Assembly (NCBI GenBank): GCA_050952225.1 | Contig: JBMNKL010000005.1 | Span: 1 to 43,620 of the forward strand | Direction: 5' to 3' | DNA from: JBMNKL01 sp050952225 | GTDB lineage: Bacteria > Bacillota > Clostridia > Acetivibrionales > DTU013 | DNA: 43,620 nucleotides | Shown here: positions 33,113 through 41,271 of the stretch, piece after piece | How positions within the stretch are numbered: the first letter of the stretch is position 1 | Layout: the number at the start of each line of letters is the position of its first letter | Notes under the pieces: generated by a model | What the model was told of the DNA's origin: nothing | Database searches by the model: none | Seen by the model: the letters and a program-made list of their open reading frames with translations, nothing else | Program-made: the position numbers and the translations under genes

Positions 33113-34248
33113 TTTTCATCCTCCTTATCCTGGGGGAATAAAACAATTTTTTCAGGAGGAATGCTGTATGTAATCATATCGCCCTGGTTTGGCTTCAGCG
33201 CATGCCTTGCGGAAACCTGGATATCATTATTGAAAACGGCATTCACCTGGCATACCGTTCCCAGGTATTCGGTTACGCTGATCCTGCAGTCGAGCGTATT
33301 TTCATCCGCTTCGCCGATTCGGAGATCTTCGGGCCTGACGGCGCAAATAACCTTCTGGTTGTTTTTATGGGCTTCAATTATTTGTTTGCTGTTTTCGTCA
33401 TTGCTTACCGAAATATCCCTGACAGATCTGAATTTATTGCCGGCGATATCGACAAATACTTCCCATATCGTGCCTTTCGTTTCAATTTTCTCTATTTTGG
33501 CCGGCCACATATTTTTAAAGCCCATAAAATCAGCGACGAATTTATTTGCCGGGTACTTGAATATTTCCTCAGGCGTGCCTATTTGTTGAACTTCCCCTAT
33601 TTTCATTACAACGATCCTGTCGGATAATGCCAATGCTTCCTGCTGGTCATGCGTGACATAAATCGAGGAAATGCCGAGCCTTCTATGTATCAGCTTGAGC
33701 TCATACCGCATTTCAATCCTCAGCTTCGCATCCAGGTTTGACAGCGGCTCGTCCAGCAGCAGCAGCCGGGGTTCCATTACGGCGCACCTTGCGATGGCAA
33801 CCCTCTGCTGTTGACCGCCTGACAATTGTGAAGGATACTTTTCCGTGCTGTCCTCAAGCCTGACCATTCTGAGCGCATCCATAACCCTTTTTTTAATCTC
33901 CTCTTTAGGAACCTTGGCAATTTCAAGGCCAAACGCGACATTTTTAAATACGGTCAGATGAGGAAACAGCGCATAGTTCTGAAATACAATTCCAAACCCT
34001 CTTTTTTCGGGCGGCACAAAAATATTGTCCGAATTGTCAAGGCATTCGTCATCAATATAGATTTCTCCCCCGCTAATCTGCAAAAGTCCGGAAATACAAT
34101 TCAAAGCTGTGCTTTTGCCGCATCCCGAAGGGCCGAGAAAAGTTACAAATTCGCCTTTTTCTATTACCAGGTTAAAGTTTTTCAAAACCTCCAGGCTGCC
34201 AAATGACTTGTTTACTTCATTAATGATCAGTTTATTAAATTCCTTCAC
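33109..34248 (-). CDS. ABC transporter ATP-binding protein (PotA/FbpC/AfuC type)
   Basis: About 379 residues from a GTG at 34246-34248, with AGGTGGGG upstream. The in-frame sequence before it overlaps an intercistronic hairpin, so longer starts are unlikely. All ATPase motifs are present: Walker A GPSGCGKST, Q-loop FQNYALFPHLTV, signature LSGGQQQRVAIARC, Walker B LLLLDEPLSNLD and switch His in YVTHDQQEAL. A C-terminal TOBE-type domain (residues about 240-379, with VICAVRPEDLRIGEA) regulates import in this family. It powers the two permeases encoded just downstream. Confidence 0.95.
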   Translation of the reverse strand: MKEFNKLIINEVNKSFGSLEVLKNFNLVIEKGEFVTFLGPSGCGKSTALNCISGLLQISGGEIYIDDECLDNSDNIFVPPEKRGFGIVFQNYALFPHLTVFKNVAFGLEIAKVPKEEIKKRVMDALRMVRLEDSTEKYPSQLSGGQQQRVAIARCAVMEPRLLLLDEPLSNLDAKLRIEMRYELKLIHRRLGISSIYVTHDQQEALALSDRIVVMKIGEVQQIGTPEEIFKYPANKFVADFMGFKNMWPAKIEKIETKGTIWEVFVDIAGNKFRSVRDISVSNDENSKQIIEAHKNNQKVICAVRPEDLRIGEADENTLDCRISVTEYLGTVCQVNAVFNNDIQVSARHALKPNQGDMITYSIPPEKIVLFPQDKEDEK

Positions 34249-34279
34249 GGTACCCCACCTTTTGATAGTCAGATTTTGC

Positions 34280-34325
34280 CAGGGGGCCGGCCTGGCCTGC
34301 AATCCCTTCCCAGGCCGGTCCCCTG
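34280..34325 (-). promoter_or_regulatory. Strong intercistronic hairpin downstream of the binding-protein gene
   Basis: The arms 34280-34295 and 34310-34325 (CAGGGGNCCGGCCTGG against CCAGGCCGGNCCCCTG) pair at 15 of 16 positions around a 14-base loop. The transcript has no U-tract after it, so it looks like an mRNA stabiliser or processing site rather than a full terminator. Confidence 0.75.
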
Positions 34326-34357
34326 ACCCGAATAGATTTCGAAAGCAACCCCGATTG

Positions 34358-35593
34358 TTACTTCAACGTTCCTTTGCTGCCAATAAGCTCGTCCCACATT
34401 TCAAAGGCTTCTACAAGCTCTTTGCTTCCCAGGGGCGCTTCCGTCGGGAATTTATTAATAGCTTCCGTCAAGTCCGGCGTTACAACCGCGCCCAGTTTAT
34501 CCTGGACATCCTTTGCAGCCATTGACAACTCAACGCCTTTAATCGCCGGACCGGGATACATGAACCCGTCGTCGAACGTATAGACTTGCTGTTCAGGCGT
34601 CATCAGGAAAGCGGTCAGCTTAAGGGATACGTTCAGCCTCGCCTCGTCGAGGCCCTTCGGAATGCATATGAAGTTTGCGTCGGATATCCAGTGGAGATTC
34701 TTGAGGAAGTTCCTCTTCATCTTCGGAGGCATCGCACCCAGAACTCTCTGGTTGGTCTCATAACCCACGGCGGTTGTTATAATCCAGCGTGTACCTTCGT
34801 TAAATTCCTTATAGAGCAACGCCGACCCCGTAGGATAGTAATCAATGTACTTCCCGATTTCCTCCAGGAACGGCCATACCTTTTCCCAGGTGCTTGGCTT
34901 CTTGGGGTCTTTTTCTTCAAGGAGATACGGCAATCCCTGCAGCCATGCATAACCCGCGCCCGAATTGATAGGCCTCGGATACATGAACTTGCCCGGGTTC
35001 GCCTTTGCAAACTCAAGAAGCTCATTTATATCCTTGGGAGGATTCGCGATTTTATCGGGATTATACGTGGTCATAGGTCCGCCGGGGCTGCAGGCATGCG
35101 GAATTCCCATGCCGCTTGTCATGCCGAACTGCAGCTTGGCCGCTTCAGTAAAGCTTTCTTCCAGGCCGGGAAGCTTGTCCTTGTGCTTGGGCAGTATCTC
35201 TTCATATATGCCTTCCTCCATGCCCGCGCACATTCCGTCATACCCGGTAAACACATACGTTGTGATGAGATTTCCGGACGCCTGTTCTGCCTGTATCTTA
35301 GTTGTTGTTTCAGGCGCCGATGCCGGAATTATTTCATAGTCGGAAACCAAGTCGGGATTTTCTTTCTTGAAAATTTCAAGGCTTTCCTTTACCAGCGGTT
35401 CTTCTCCTGCCGGGTCCAAAATTACTATTTTAGTAGGCTTTGGTTTCGCGGCAGCTTCATCCTTCGATGCAGAACCAGACGGTGTTGAACCCGTTTTGTC
35501 TCCCGTGCCCTTTGACTGACCGCCGCATGCGGCAAGGATGGCCACCAGGAAACAAACAACCATCAACAGGCATAAAACTCTGGTTTTCTTCAT
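34358..35593 (-). CDS. ABC transporter substrate-binding lipoprotein (PotD/FbpA/AfuA-like superfamily)
   Basis: 411 residues. The lipoprotein signal MKKTRVLCLLMVVCFLVAILAAC gives lipidation at Cys23, followed by a G/S/K linker. The mature protein has the two-lobed type II binding fold (IVILDPAGEEPLVKESLEIFKKENP; GMTSGMGIPHACSPGGPMTTYNPDKI; EAPLGSKELVEAFEMWDEL). Relatives bind ferric iron, polyamines, phosphonates or hexose phosphates. The neighbouring epimerase, bicupin and dehydrogenase favour a sugar or sugar phosphate, as in AfuABC, but that is inference. AAAAGGAGG precedes the ATG. Hairpins on both sides suggest a stable monocistronic segment and high protein abundance. Confidence 0.92.
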   Translation of the reverse strand: MKKTRVLCLLMVVCFLVAILAACGGQSKGTGDKTGSTPSGSASKDEAAAKPKPTKIVILDPAGEEPLVKESLEIFKKENPDLVSDYEIIPASAPETTTKIQAEQASGNLITTYVFTGYDGMCAGMEEGIYEEILPKHKDKLPGLEESFTEAAKLQFGMTSGMGIPHACSPGGPMTTYNPDKIANPPKDINELLEFAKANPGKFMYPRPINSGAGYAWLQGLPYLLEEKDPKKPSTWEKVWPFLEEIGKYIDYYPTGSALLYKEFNEGTRWIITTAVGYETNQRVLGAMPPKMKRNFLKNLHWISDANFICIPKGLDEARLNVSLKLTAFLMTPEQQVYTFDDGFMYPGPAIKGVELSMAAKDVQDKLGAVVTPDLTEAINKFPTEAPLGSKELVEAFEMWDELIGSKGTLK

Positions 35594-35628
35594 AACGCAA
35601 TACCTCCTTTTAATACTTTATTGAGAAG

Positions 35629-35674
35629 TTGTTGAGAAATACTTGCGGTCATATGGGCAAGCATTTCTCAACAA
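35629..35674 (-). promoter_or_regulatory. Long near-perfect inverted repeat between the bicupin and binding-protein genes
   Basis: Arms 35629-35646 and 35657-35674 (TTGTTGAGAAATACTTGC against GCAAGCATTTCTCAACAA) pair at 17 of 18 positions around a 10-base loop. No U-tract follows on the transcribed strand. It lies 36 bp before the binding-protein start codon and fits a 5' stabilising or RNase-processing hairpin. Confidence 0.8.
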
Positions 35675-35750
35675 TAATCTTCAGATGTACTCCCCACTCA
35701 GGCCTGTGTAATCGACAACCGTGCTGCCAACCCGGGAAATATGAGCAAAA

Positions 35751-36479
35751 TTACGGCTCATAGCCCTTGCTGGCAACTTCAAACCAGACATAATCGCATA
35801 CGTCCCCTTCACGGACCTTGCTTCCGTGTGAAACGCCTTCCGTGGTAAAGGACAGGTCTCCTCCTTCTAATACTACTGTTTCACCTCCCGCCGTGTATTC
35901 AATTCTTGAACCTGGATATACATAATACCACTGTACCAGGTTATCATGCTTGTGCTGTCCTACTTCGTTAGGCCCCTTGCCAAGCGTCGAACCCATGCTG
36001 AATTTTCCGAAAAGCCTGTGCATGAGCAGTATCGGTGATTTCATGCCCGGTCCCTTGAAAGGCTCCTCGTAGGTTTCGCATTCACTTTCCAGTTTGAACC
36101 TGGGCAATGTAGTCCTGATAAAGTTCATCATCTTCTTGTCAAAATCGGTCTGCCTGCAGACAAACTGCAGAAATTCAAGGTCGGTGTCTTCGTTTGCCTT
36201 GATCTTGATCCAGTCATTATCGAAATATGGCACAAATATTGCCCTGTCGGTTATGTTGAATGTCTGGTTCGGCAGGCAGATGTAACCTCTGCCGGTTACG
36301 AAGTAAAATACCTGCACTTTGTCTTCAAAATTGTAGAGTTCGGGCTCCCACCAATGACCGGCTTTCAAAATGCACTTGTTTACATCGACGTCAGGATAAA
36401 CTCCCGGCAGCATCGTCGTCCTGGCAAAGCCATTTACAAACTCCATTTTTACTTCAGATCCTTTTTGGACTTTCAACAT
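35751..36479 (-). CDS. Bicupin protein of unknown specificity
   Basis: 242 residues from the ATG at 36479, behind AAGGAGAG. Two cupin barrels are visible. The first (about residues 35-115: KAGHWWEPELYN...YFVTGRGYICLPNQTF...RAIFVP) lacks the full metal ligands. The second (about 150-240) has GQHKHDN (His-x-His), then GDLSFTTEGVSHG with a third His, so it can bind a metal ion. Small bicupins in sugar operons act as isomerases, epimerases or lyases of sugar acids, or as sensors. I cannot choose among these. It lies 34 bp after the epimerase gene in the same operon. Confidence 0.82.
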   Translation of the reverse strand: MLKVQKGSEVKMEFVNGFARTTMLPGVYPDVDVNKCILKAGHWWEPELYNFEDKVQVFYFVTGRGYICLPNQTFNITDRAIFVPYFDNDWIKIKANEDTDLEFLQFVCRQTDFDKKMMNFIRTTLPRFKLESECETYEEPFKGPGMKSPILLMHRLFGKFSMGSTLGKGPNEVGQHKHDNLVQWYYVYPGSRIEYTAGGETVVLEGGDLSFTTEGVSHGSKVREGDVCDYVWFEVASKGYEP

Positions 36480-36513
36480 TTTTTACATCTCTCCTTCTTT
36501 TATTATGATTATG

Positions 36514-37356
36514 TTAATCCCGGACAAACTTAAAAACCGCATGTAAGTTTTTAATGTCTGCCGACAAAGGATCAGCAAGGTATCGGTCGTCCATAATCTC
36601 CTGGACGAGATAACCGGTATAGTTAAATTCGTTCAAATAACCGAGTTCCTGTTCAAGGGAATATACCCCGTCGCCCCATGCGCAATGCGCGTAAGTACGG
36701 CGGTCTCCGTCTATAAAATGCATATGGATAAGATTGTCTCCGAACGTTTCATACCAATCCCGGATTGTTTCATCAGAGTAACCTGTCGCAACCGTGTCTA
36801 CCATGATTTTCAGCGCCGGATGGTTTACTTCATGAAAGAGCCTTTCAGTAGTCTCCAGGTTGTATGCGATGTTTGATTCCATCGGCGTCAATGACTCCAG
36901 TGCCAGCACAATACCTTCCGATTCAGCCGTCCGGCAAAGCTTCCCGATCATTTCACAGGAGCGCCGGAAAGCGACATCTGCGTCATCGTTCCAATAACCC
37001 CTTCCGGAGTTGACAGTCATGATTTTCGCGCCAAGCTCGGCAGCGGCCTTGATGCCGTTTGAAAAGTACCTGAAACACTTTTCAAACTGGGATTTCTCCT
37101 GGGGAGCGTATTGGTACTGGTATGCCATGCTGGGCGAAGTCACTGATACTACCTTAAGCCCGCGCCCGGTCACCTTTTTATATACGCTTTTGCAGTCATC
37201 GTAGCTTATGGAGTCCAGCCAAAAGTGCGGAGCGCCAAGCCACAGTTCTATGCTTGTCAAGCCCAGGCGCTGCTGCGCGTCAAGGAAATAGTCGAGCGGG
37301 TAATTCTTATAATGCTGGTTCATTCCGGCAACCTGTTCTCTTTTAACAGAAACCAT
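36514..37356 (-). CDS. Sugar phosphate isomerase/epimerase, TIM barrel (FrlC-like)
   Basis: 280 residues of the xylose-isomerase-like TIM-barrel family. The four metal-ligand positions can be read: Glu in LALESLTPMESNIAYN (about 155), Asp in KIMVDTVATGYSDE (about 190), His in NLIHMHFIDGD (about 215) and Glu in GYLVQEIMDD (about 253). The ESLTPMESN segment resembles EPLTPYESN of fructoselysine 3-epimerase FrlC, so a ketose or sugar-amine epimerase is possible. The ATG follows AAGGAGA. It is the first gene of the operon, downstream of a roughly 280-nt leader carrying two LacI-type operators. Confidence 0.88.
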   Translation of the reverse strand: MVSVKREQVAGMNQHYKNYPLDYFLDAQQRLGLTSIELWLGAPHFWLDSISYDDCKSVYKKVTGRGLKVVSVTSPSMAYQYQYAPQEKSQFEKCFRYFSNGIKAAAELGAKIMTVNSGRGYWNDDADVAFRRSCEMIGKLCRTAESEGIVLALESLTPMESNIAYNLETTERLFHEVNHPALKIMVDTVATGYSDETIRDWYETFGDNLIHMHFIDGDRRTYAHCAWGDGVYSLEQELGYLNEFNYTGYLVQEIMDDRYLADPLSADIKNLHAVFKFVRD

Positions 37357-37456
37357 AACCGCAATCTCCTTAGCGTGCCTTTTATTAAACAGCCAAACAA
37401 GAGATTAACACTTTACTGAAGCTAAACTTTACTGAAGCTGGATCGGTATTCACAAT

Positions 37457-37470
37457 TGTTACTGGTTACA
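37457..37470. promoter_or_regulatory. Second LacI-type operator in the operon leader
   Basis: TGTTACTGGTTACA differs from the matching 14 bp of the main operator (TGTAACTGGTTACA) at one position. It lies about 175 bp downstream of it, within the transcribed leader, suitable for looping or roadblock repression. Confidence 0.6.
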
Positions 37471-37629
37471 TTATTTTAGTTCATTTTTCATCGATTTCAT
37501 GCGCATTATTAATTTTTTTAACTTGCGTGGTAAATTTTTACTGTCCGGTTTCTAGCCATTTAATGCTATTCTGCCTAATAGATTGTCTCAATGGTTCATT
37601 AGCCTGAAGAGTATTATCCTTATTGCGAT

Positions 37630-37645
37630 TTGTAACTGGTTACAA
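37630..37645. promoter_or_regulatory. Main LacI-type operator of the catabolic operon
   Basis: TTGTAACTGGTTACAA is a palindrome with 7-bp arms around a central TG, the form used by many LacI/GalR repressors. It starts 4 bp beyond the operon -10 box. Confidence 0.75.
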
Positions 37646-37649
37646 TACC

Positions 37650-37678
37650 AATATATATCATACTGATGTTTTTGTCAA
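37650..37678 (-). promoter_or_regulatory. Promoter of the epimerase-bicupin-transporter-SDR operon
   Basis: Minus strand TTGACA (37673-37678), a 17-bp spacer and TATATT (37650-37655). It has the same boxes and spacing as the lacI promoter at 30514-30542. Confidence 0.78.
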
Positions 37679-37705
37679 TCACTTTTTAAAAATATTTATT
37701 ACCTA

Positions 37706-37734
37706 TTGACATATAATATTATACATTGTATAGT
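37706..37734 (+). promoter_or_regulatory. Promoter of the divergent SDR gene pair
   Basis: Plus strand TTGACA (37706-37711), a 17-bp spacer and TATAGT (37729-37734). It is back to back with the operon promoter; the -35 boxes are 27 bp apart. It rules out any coding start before about 37741. Confidence 0.75.
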
Positions 37735-37782
37735 ATTATACGTAGAAAAGCTTATTATTGTTTAAATGGGAGCGTGTATGAA

Positions 37783-38586
37783 ATGAAATCCATGGTTTTT
37801 ATTACGGGAGCGACAGGCGGCCTGGGTAAAGCTTTTGCAGTCGAATGCGCCTGCCGCGGCTGGGACCTGTTCCTGACCGACCTTTCGGAAGACGCGTTAA
37901 GCCTTCTTGCAAAAAGCCTTACGAATACTTATAACATAAAAGTTCTATACCGCAGTTGCGACCTTGCCGATTCCGAGGAACGAGCCAGGCTAATCAGGCA
38001 TATTTGCGGACAGGACTTAAGGTTCAACTTTTTAATAAATGTCGCCGGCCTTGATTATGAAGGCCCGTTTTCAGAAAAATCCTGTTCGCAGATTCGCGCG
38101 ATAATCCGTTTGAATATTGAGGCAACGCTGGAAATGACGCATGAAATATTAAAGCTGAGAGATCCGGCAAGGACTTTCCGCATAATCAATATCGCCAGCC
38201 TTGCGGCGTATTACCCGATGCCCGTCAAGGCCATATATGCTTCATCAAAACGTTTCCTGGTCGATTTTTCAAGGGCGCTCGGCGAGGAACTGCGGACCCG
38301 GGATATTTCCGTCACGGCGGTGTGTCCGGCCGGAATGCCGACTACGCCGGAATGCATCAAGGCAATCGAAGCGCAGGGTTTTGCCGGAAGGATAACTACA
38401 TGCAACGTGGGCTTTGTCGCATCGGGCGCGATAGATAAAGCGCTTCGCGGGAAACCGGTATATATACCGGGTATTATGAACAGGTTGCTGAAAACCTTGG
38501 GCGGCCTTGTTCCCTCCTTCATGGTTGCGCGTATCGTAGGGTTGAGATGGAAAGCGTCCAGGGAAAGAAGGGAGGCAATGATATGA
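37783..38586 (+). CDS. SDR-family oxidoreductase
   Basis: 267 residues from the ATG at 37783, about 11 bases after GGGAG; earlier in-frame starts lie within the promoter. The nucleotide loop is TGATGGLG, with NVAG near residue 85. The catalytic YASSK is near residue 155, after NIASLAAYYP. The C-terminus (VYIPGIMNRLLKTLGGLVPSFMVARIVGLRWK) resembles membrane-associated SDRs acting on lipid-like substrates (DltE/YqjQ type). It overlaps the next SDR gene by ATGA. The substrate is unknown. Confidence 0.9.
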   Translation: MKSMVFITGATGGLGKAFAVECACRGWDLFLTDLSEDALSLLAKSLTNTYNIKVLYRSCDLADSEERARLIRHICGQDLRFNFLINVAGLDYEGPFSEKSCSQIRAIIRLNIEATLEMTHEILKLRDPARTFRIINIASLAAYYPMPVKAIYASSKRFLVDFSRALGEELRTRDISVTAVCPAGMPTTPECIKAIEAQGFAGRITTCNVGFVASGAIDKALRGKPVYIPGIMNRLLKTLGGLVPSFMVARIVGLRWKASRERREAMI

Positions 38587-39530
38587 TTTCAAAAGAAATT
38601 GAATCAGCGTGTGGTATTGACCGGTCAGCATGTCAGGGGTTGTACGGAAAGATTGCGGTAATTACCGGCGCAACCTCGGGAATCGGCCTGGCAACAGCAA
38701 AAGAAATGGCCCGGAACGGCGCTGTGGTTATTGGTACCGGTCGTTCAAGGGAGCGATGTGAAACTGCAAAATCCTCCGTCGTCAGCCTTTACCCGGAGGC
38801 GAAAATTTTTTACCTGGCGGCTGACCTGTCTTCCCTCTCCGAAGTGGCCGGACTTGCCGCGGAAATCCGAAACTTGCTGGCGGCAAACGGGTACGGGCAT
38901 ATCGACGTGTTGGTAAATAACGCTGCTACGGTATCAAGCTGGTATGTTTCAACCGTTGACGGTTTTGAACTGCAATTCGCGGTAAACCACCTGGCACAGT
39001 TCAGGCTGACGTATGAGCTTCTCCCGCTTCTTGCCCGTTCATCCGCAGGTACGGTAATTTCTGTGAGTTCCGGTTCCCATTACAGGACCGGAATCCATTG
39101 GAAAGACGTCATGCTCAGAAAGCATTACAACTGCCTGCTTGCGTACAAGCAGACAAAACTTGCCAATGTCCTTTTCATTACGGAACTGAACAGGAAATTG
39201 TCGTCCGCCGAAAGCACCGTCAGGGCGTTTGCCGCCGATCCCGGCCTGGTCGATACGGATATCGGGCTTAAAGGCACAAGCGGACTGGTGAAAAAAATAT
39301 GGAAAATGCGGAGCGGGAAAGGAACGCCTGCCGAACAGCCTGCCCGTTCGATTGCCTGGCTTGCATCTGATCCCGGAGCCAGGCGCTCGGCGGAGATATA
39401 CTGGAAAGATTGCATGCCTCTGAAACCAAGCAGGTACTCGCAGCGGGAAGATGTTGCCGAAAGGCTCTGGGAACTGTCCGAAAGAATGTGCGGTATCAAG
39501 TACTCTTTCGGAGATGTTTCGGAAGCCTGA
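38583..39530 (+). CDS. SDR-family oxidoreductase (retinol dehydrogenase-like)
   Basis: 315 residues from the ATG at 38583, which overlaps the stop of the first SDR (ATGA) and follows AAGGGAGG. It has TGATSGIG at residue 31, VNNAA near 105, SVSSGSH near 160 and the catalytic YKQTKLANVLF near 187. That last pattern is typical of the retinol dehydrogenase/WW-oxidoreductase subgroup of extended SDRs. Coupling with the preceding SDR suggests two redox steps on one substrate. No substrate can be assigned, and no recognised lipid gene is adjacent. Confidence 0.9.
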   Translation: MISKEIESACGIDRSACQGLYGKIAVITGATSGIGLATAKEMARNGAVVIGTGRSRERCETAKSSVVSLYPEAKIFYLAADLSSLSEVAGLAAEIRNLLAANGYGHIDVLVNNAATVSSWYVSTVDGFELQFAVNHLAQFRLTYELLPLLARSSAGTVISVSSGSHYRTGIHWKDVMLRKHYNCLLAYKQTKLANVLFITELNRKLSSAESTVRAFAADPGLVDTDIGLKGTSGLVKKIWKMRSGKGTPAEQPARSIAWLASDPGARRSAEIYWKDCMPLKPSRYSQREDVAERLWELSERMCGIKYSFGDVSEA

Positions 39531-39642
39531 ACCATTTCCGTCTTGAACCGGGCAAGCAGATAGGTTAAATTGTATTTAGCAGGTATATCTTTGCAGGAAA
39601 TAAGAAAATGTATGCAGATAAGGGAAGCAGGAGGTCGTCAAT

Positions 39643-39963
39643 TTGGATCCCCAGATGAAGAAAGGGCTGTTGGATGCTTGCGTCCTTCATGTTTTGCAAA
39701 AAAATGATACTTACGGCTACAAGCTGACCCAGGAAATCACGGGACTTCTTGACACGTCGGAATCGGCGCTTTACCCTGTCCTGAGAAGACTTGAAGCCCA
39801 GGGTTTTCTTGAGACTTACAGCGCGGAATACTCCGGGCGGCTCAGGCGCTATTACAGGATAACCGCGGCCGGTATTTCGCGCTTGAAAGAATACAGGAGC
39901 GAACTGTCCGAGTTTAAGAAAATTATAGATTTCATAATAGGTGGTGTCGACGAAAATGGATGA
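39643..39963 (+). CDS. PadR-family transcriptional regulator
   Basis: 106 residues from a TTG at 39643, nine bases after AGGAGG; no ATG start is available nearby. The winged helix reads LDACVLHVLQKNDTYGYKLTQEI, then SALYPVLRRLEAQGFLETY and GRLRRYYRITAAGISRLKEY, the YYRIT wing being diagnostic for short PadR proteins. The end overlaps the following gene by eight bases. PadR-HAAS pairs form a common two-gene module in Firmicutes in which the PadR protein represses its own operon. The signal is unknown. Confidence 0.93.
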   Translation: MDPQMKKGLLDACVLHVLQKNDTYGYKLTQEITGLLDTSESALYPVLRRLEAQGFLETYSAEYSGRLRRYYRITAAGISRLKEYRSELSEFKKIIDFIIGGVDENG

Positions 39964-41251
39964 AAAAATAAAAGCCTTCCTGGAGGAACTGGAAATAAAG
40001 CTGTCCGGCCTGCCGGCAGATGAGAAGGAAGAAGCCCTTGGTTATTACAGGGAGTATATAAACGACGCTATTGAAGAAGGGGCCGATACGGACGAATTGC
40101 TTTCGCGCCTCGATACTCCCGACAGGATTGCAGCAATGGTCAAAGCGGAGACAAGTATCAGGAGAGCGCAGAAAAGCCCCGGCATCAAGAATTATTCAAA
40201 AGCTGTAAAAGATGCCCGTCCTGGCATAACCAGACCTTTTGAACTGCTTCTTTTTTCAATCCTGATTTTTGCAACATACGGCGTGGCGGTGACGCTTTTT
40301 CTTGGCGCCGTTGCCGGTGCGTCTTCCGCGTTGATACTATTGTCGGCTTTTTTCTATGAAGCGTTTAAAATTCCTCTGTCGTATACGGCAGAAATAATCG
40401 GGACGGTCGGAATCGGAGTCGCCGGCGCCGGGTTGTGCCTGTTTGCCGCATGCATCTTTTTCATACTCTTCAGGTTTTTCATCAGGCTTTCCGCCGGACT
40501 TATAGCCCGCATGGTAAAAAGGCCCGCCCAACCGGCGCCCGGTAACGGTGAAAAAAAGAACCGGCTGTCAAAAAGAGCAGGTATCGCAATAAAAGCGACT
40601 CTTGCAGCAATGGCTGCAGGATTGGCGCTCGCATTTATCTCCGGCCTTCCGGTCAAAATGTTCATGATTTTCAACAGCATGAAGCCGGCCAATATTGCCA
40701 TCCGTGAGTGGGAATATGACGCAGGAGACGTCAGCGTTATCGACATTGAAACCGCCCATTCCGGAATAAACCTGGAATACGGCAAATCCGACAAAATCAG
40801 GCTGACGTATGAGCGGTCGGACTGGCTGGAGCCGCAAATTTCATATGACAACGGGCAGCTTTCTCTTATAGAAAAGTCCAATGGAAGGATGCCGATGTTT
40901 TCGCTGGTGTCCATGCATGAAAACAAGGCCGCGCTTACAATCGTCCTCCCGGATTCTTTCATGGCGGAAAATATAAAACTGGAAAGCAGGGGCGGTATCA
41001 TCCGCATCAGCGGCACCCCCGGCGATATATTGGCCAGGACTTATACAGGTTCCATTTATATAAAATATGGACCGGGCACAAAACCCGAATCTATCAATGC
41101 CAGGACAACCAAGGGAATAATAATGTCAGGGGGCGTGAACTTAGGCCAAAAAACTTCAAACGGCACGGTGTACAATGAAAACCGGCCGGATATGCAAAAC
41201 GGCATTGAGTATGTCATTGAGACCGAACGCGGAAATATATATTTCGAATAG
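39956..41251 (+). CDS. HAAS (DUF1700) and DUF4097 domain membrane protein
   Basis: 431 residues from the ATG at 39956, with AGGTGGTG upstream. The N-terminal HAAS/DUF1700 helical domain (MDEKIKAFLEELEIKLSGLPADEKEEALGYYREYINDAIEEG) is the part that accompanies PadR regulators. About three membrane segments follow (residues about 98-135, 140-175 and 208-228). The C-terminal 190 residues are a DUF4097-type beta-helical region (NLEYGKSDKIRLTYERS, ESRGGIIRISGTPGDILARTYTGSIYI), probably outside the membrane. Such proteins are thought to sense envelope state; this is inference from architecture. It is convergent with the amino-acid importer genes, 20 bp apart. Confidence 0.88.
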   Translation: MDEKIKAFLEELEIKLSGLPADEKEEALGYYREYINDAIEEGADTDELLSRLDTPDRIAAMVKAETSIRRAQKSPGIKNYSKAVKDARPGITRPFELLLFSILIFATYGVAVTLFLGAVAGASSALILLSAFFYEAFKIPLSYTAEIIGTVGIGVAGAGLCLFAACIFFILFRFFIRLSAGLIARMVKRPAQPAPGNGEKKNRLSKRAGIAIKATLAAMAAGLALAFISGLPVKMFMIFNSMKPANIAIREWEYDAGDVSVIDIETAHSGINLEYGKSDKIRLTYERSDWLEPQISYDNGQLSLIEKSNGRMPMFSLVSMHENKAALTIVLPDSFMAENIKLESRGGIIRISGTPGDILARTYTGSIYIKYGPGTKPESINARTTKGIIMSGGVNLGQKTSNGTVYNENRPDMQNGIEYVIETERGNIYFE

Positions 41252-41271
41252 CTGCACGGTAAACCCAGGTT

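Noticed and set aside
34586..35488. 300-residue plus-strand open frame opposite the binding-protein gene
   Set aside because: No start signal or domain. The minus strand has a complete lipoprotein with ribosome binding site.
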